From: an uncultured Psychroserpens sp.
GTDB lineage: Bacteria > Bacteroidota > Bacteroidia > Flavobacteriales > Flavobacteriaceae
Direction of reading: 5' to 3'
Length of the DNA: 64,000 nucleotides
NCBI GenBank assembly: GCA_947489585.1
Contig: CANLEE010000010.1
Coordinates: 1 to 64,000 of the forward strand
How positions within the stretch are numbered: the stretch's first letter is position 1; each line of letters opens with the position of its first letter. A model generated the notes under the pieces. It did not search any database. It worked only from the letters and a program-made list of their open reading frames with translations, and had not been told where the DNA came from. Positions 63,500-64,000 of this stretch are shown one piece after another. The position numbers and the translations under genes are program-made.

Positions 63500-64000
63500 A
63501 TGGCTTTTAAACCAGCTAATAACATTCAAGACTTACAATATTTTGGAGAATTTGGAGGTGTTAATCCTTCTATCTCAGATTCGTCAACATATACATTTCT
63601 TTCAGCAAAAACAATGTTTGATACATTTGAAGGCAATGCAGATGGATGCTATTTATATTCGCGTCATTCGTCACCGTCTAATTTATATTTAGGTGAAGCG
63701 CTCGCGGCAATGGAAGGTACAGAAACAGCTAACGTTTCGGCTTCAGGAATGGGAGCAATTACACCCGTTTTAATGCAACTTTGCGGAGCAGGAGATCATA
63801 TTGTATCAAGTAGAACGATTTATGGAGGCACTTATGCTTTTCTTAAAAATTTTGCACCACGTTTCAATATTGAAACCTCTTTTGTAGACATCACAAAACT
63901 TGATATCGTTGAGGCAGCCATTACAAAAAACACAAAAGTTTTGTACTGTGAATCTGTAAGCAATCCATTACTTGAAGTAGCAGATATTAAAGGTTTGGCT
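63500..64000 (+). CDS. PLP-dependent Cys/Met-metabolism enzyme, methionine gamma-lyase-like (runs off right edge)
   Basis: The frame starts at the ATG at 63500 and is open to the window edge (167 residues seen). It starts MAFKPANNIQDLQYFGEFGG, then YLYSRHSSPSNLYLGEALAA (the usual YSR...NPT stretch reads HSSPSN), MEGTETANVSASGMGAITPV and GDHIVSSRTIYGGTYAFLK, then YCESVSNPLLEVADI. This is the N-terminal half of the cystathionine/methionine gamma-lyase family. The PLP lysine is off the right edge. The reaction cannot be settled from this part. Control by the divergent Lrp gene is likely. Confidence 0.82.
   Translation, partial: MAFKPANNIQDLQYFGEFGGVNPSISDSSTYTFLSAKTMFDTFEGNADGCYLYSRHSSPSNLYLGEALAAMEGTETANVSASGMGAITPVLMQLCGAGDHIVSSRTIYGGTYAFLKNFAPRFNIETSFVDITKLDIVEAAITKNTKVLYCESVSNPLLEVADIKGLA

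Overview
The window comes from a low-GC Bacteroidota genome, most likely a marine Flavobacteriaceae. The main reasons are the AT-rich composition, promoter -7 elements of the Bacteroidota type (TAnnTTTG), weak or absent Shine-Dalgarno sequences, lipoprotein and secreted proteins of Flavobacteria type, and the families present. I did not recognise a species. No rRNA, tRNA, CRISPR array or insertion sequence was seen.

Region 1 (1-25129, all on the minus strand) is one long operon for an extracellular contractile injection system (eCIS, the Afp/PVC/MAC/AlgoCIS type). In transcription order it holds a LytTR regulator, a DUF4255 cap protein (Afp16-like), an unrecognised 440-residue protein, one large sheath, two inner-tube proteins, a DUF5908 protein, a LysM baseplate protein, a VgrG-like spike, a PAAR tip, a gp25 wedge, a J-type baseplate protein, a fibre with an S74 chaperone, an Afp12-like baseplate protein, a tape-measure protein, a membrane-anchored vWA protein, a 1153-residue DUF4157 cargo protein, a small immunity-like protein, and the start of a second DUF4157 protein that runs off the left edge. 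The cargo protein ends in what looks like the Ntox15/Tde1 DNase domain (HxxD motif followed by QVAGG), and the next gene looks like the matching Tdi1 immunity protein (GAD-like plus DUF1851). A T6SS-type DNase/immunity pair attached to an eCIS leader domain is the most striking content of the window. The expected Afp15-like AAA+ ATPase is not in view and may lie to the left.

Region 2 (25130-32119) starts with an orphan LuxR-type response regulator divergent from the eCIS operon. It is followed by a three-gene minus-strand unit (membrane patatin-like lipase, two unrecognised proteins) and a divergent DASS/SLC13 transporter.

Region 3 (32116-45952) is a complete reductive pyrimidine catabolic cluster. 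PreA/PreT reduce uracil or thymine, dihydropyrimidinase and beta-ureidopropionase open and decarbamoylate the product, and a class III aminotransferase plus CoA-acylating (methyl)malonate-semialdehyde dehydrogenase take the beta-amino acid to acetyl-CoA or propionyl-CoA. Two transporters (NCS1 and SSS) sit in the middle. Adenine deaminase lies just upstream and is closely linked to tilS.

Region 4 (45970-64000) is mostly housekeeping: tilS, a DUF3592 protein, pabB, a DEAD-box helicase, a sigma factor/small protein/mechanosensitive channel unit, a TPR lipoprotein, dihydrolipoyl dehydrogenase, an ankyrin protein, a serine hydrolase, a LytS/LytTR two-component pair, an SMP-30-like protein, a CPBP membrane protein, an Lrp regulator and the start of a Cys/Met-metabolism PLP enzyme. 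Two near-identical 20-bp palindromes about 72 bp upstream of the ankyrin and SMP-30-like genes suggest a small shared regulon around the LytS/LytTR pair.
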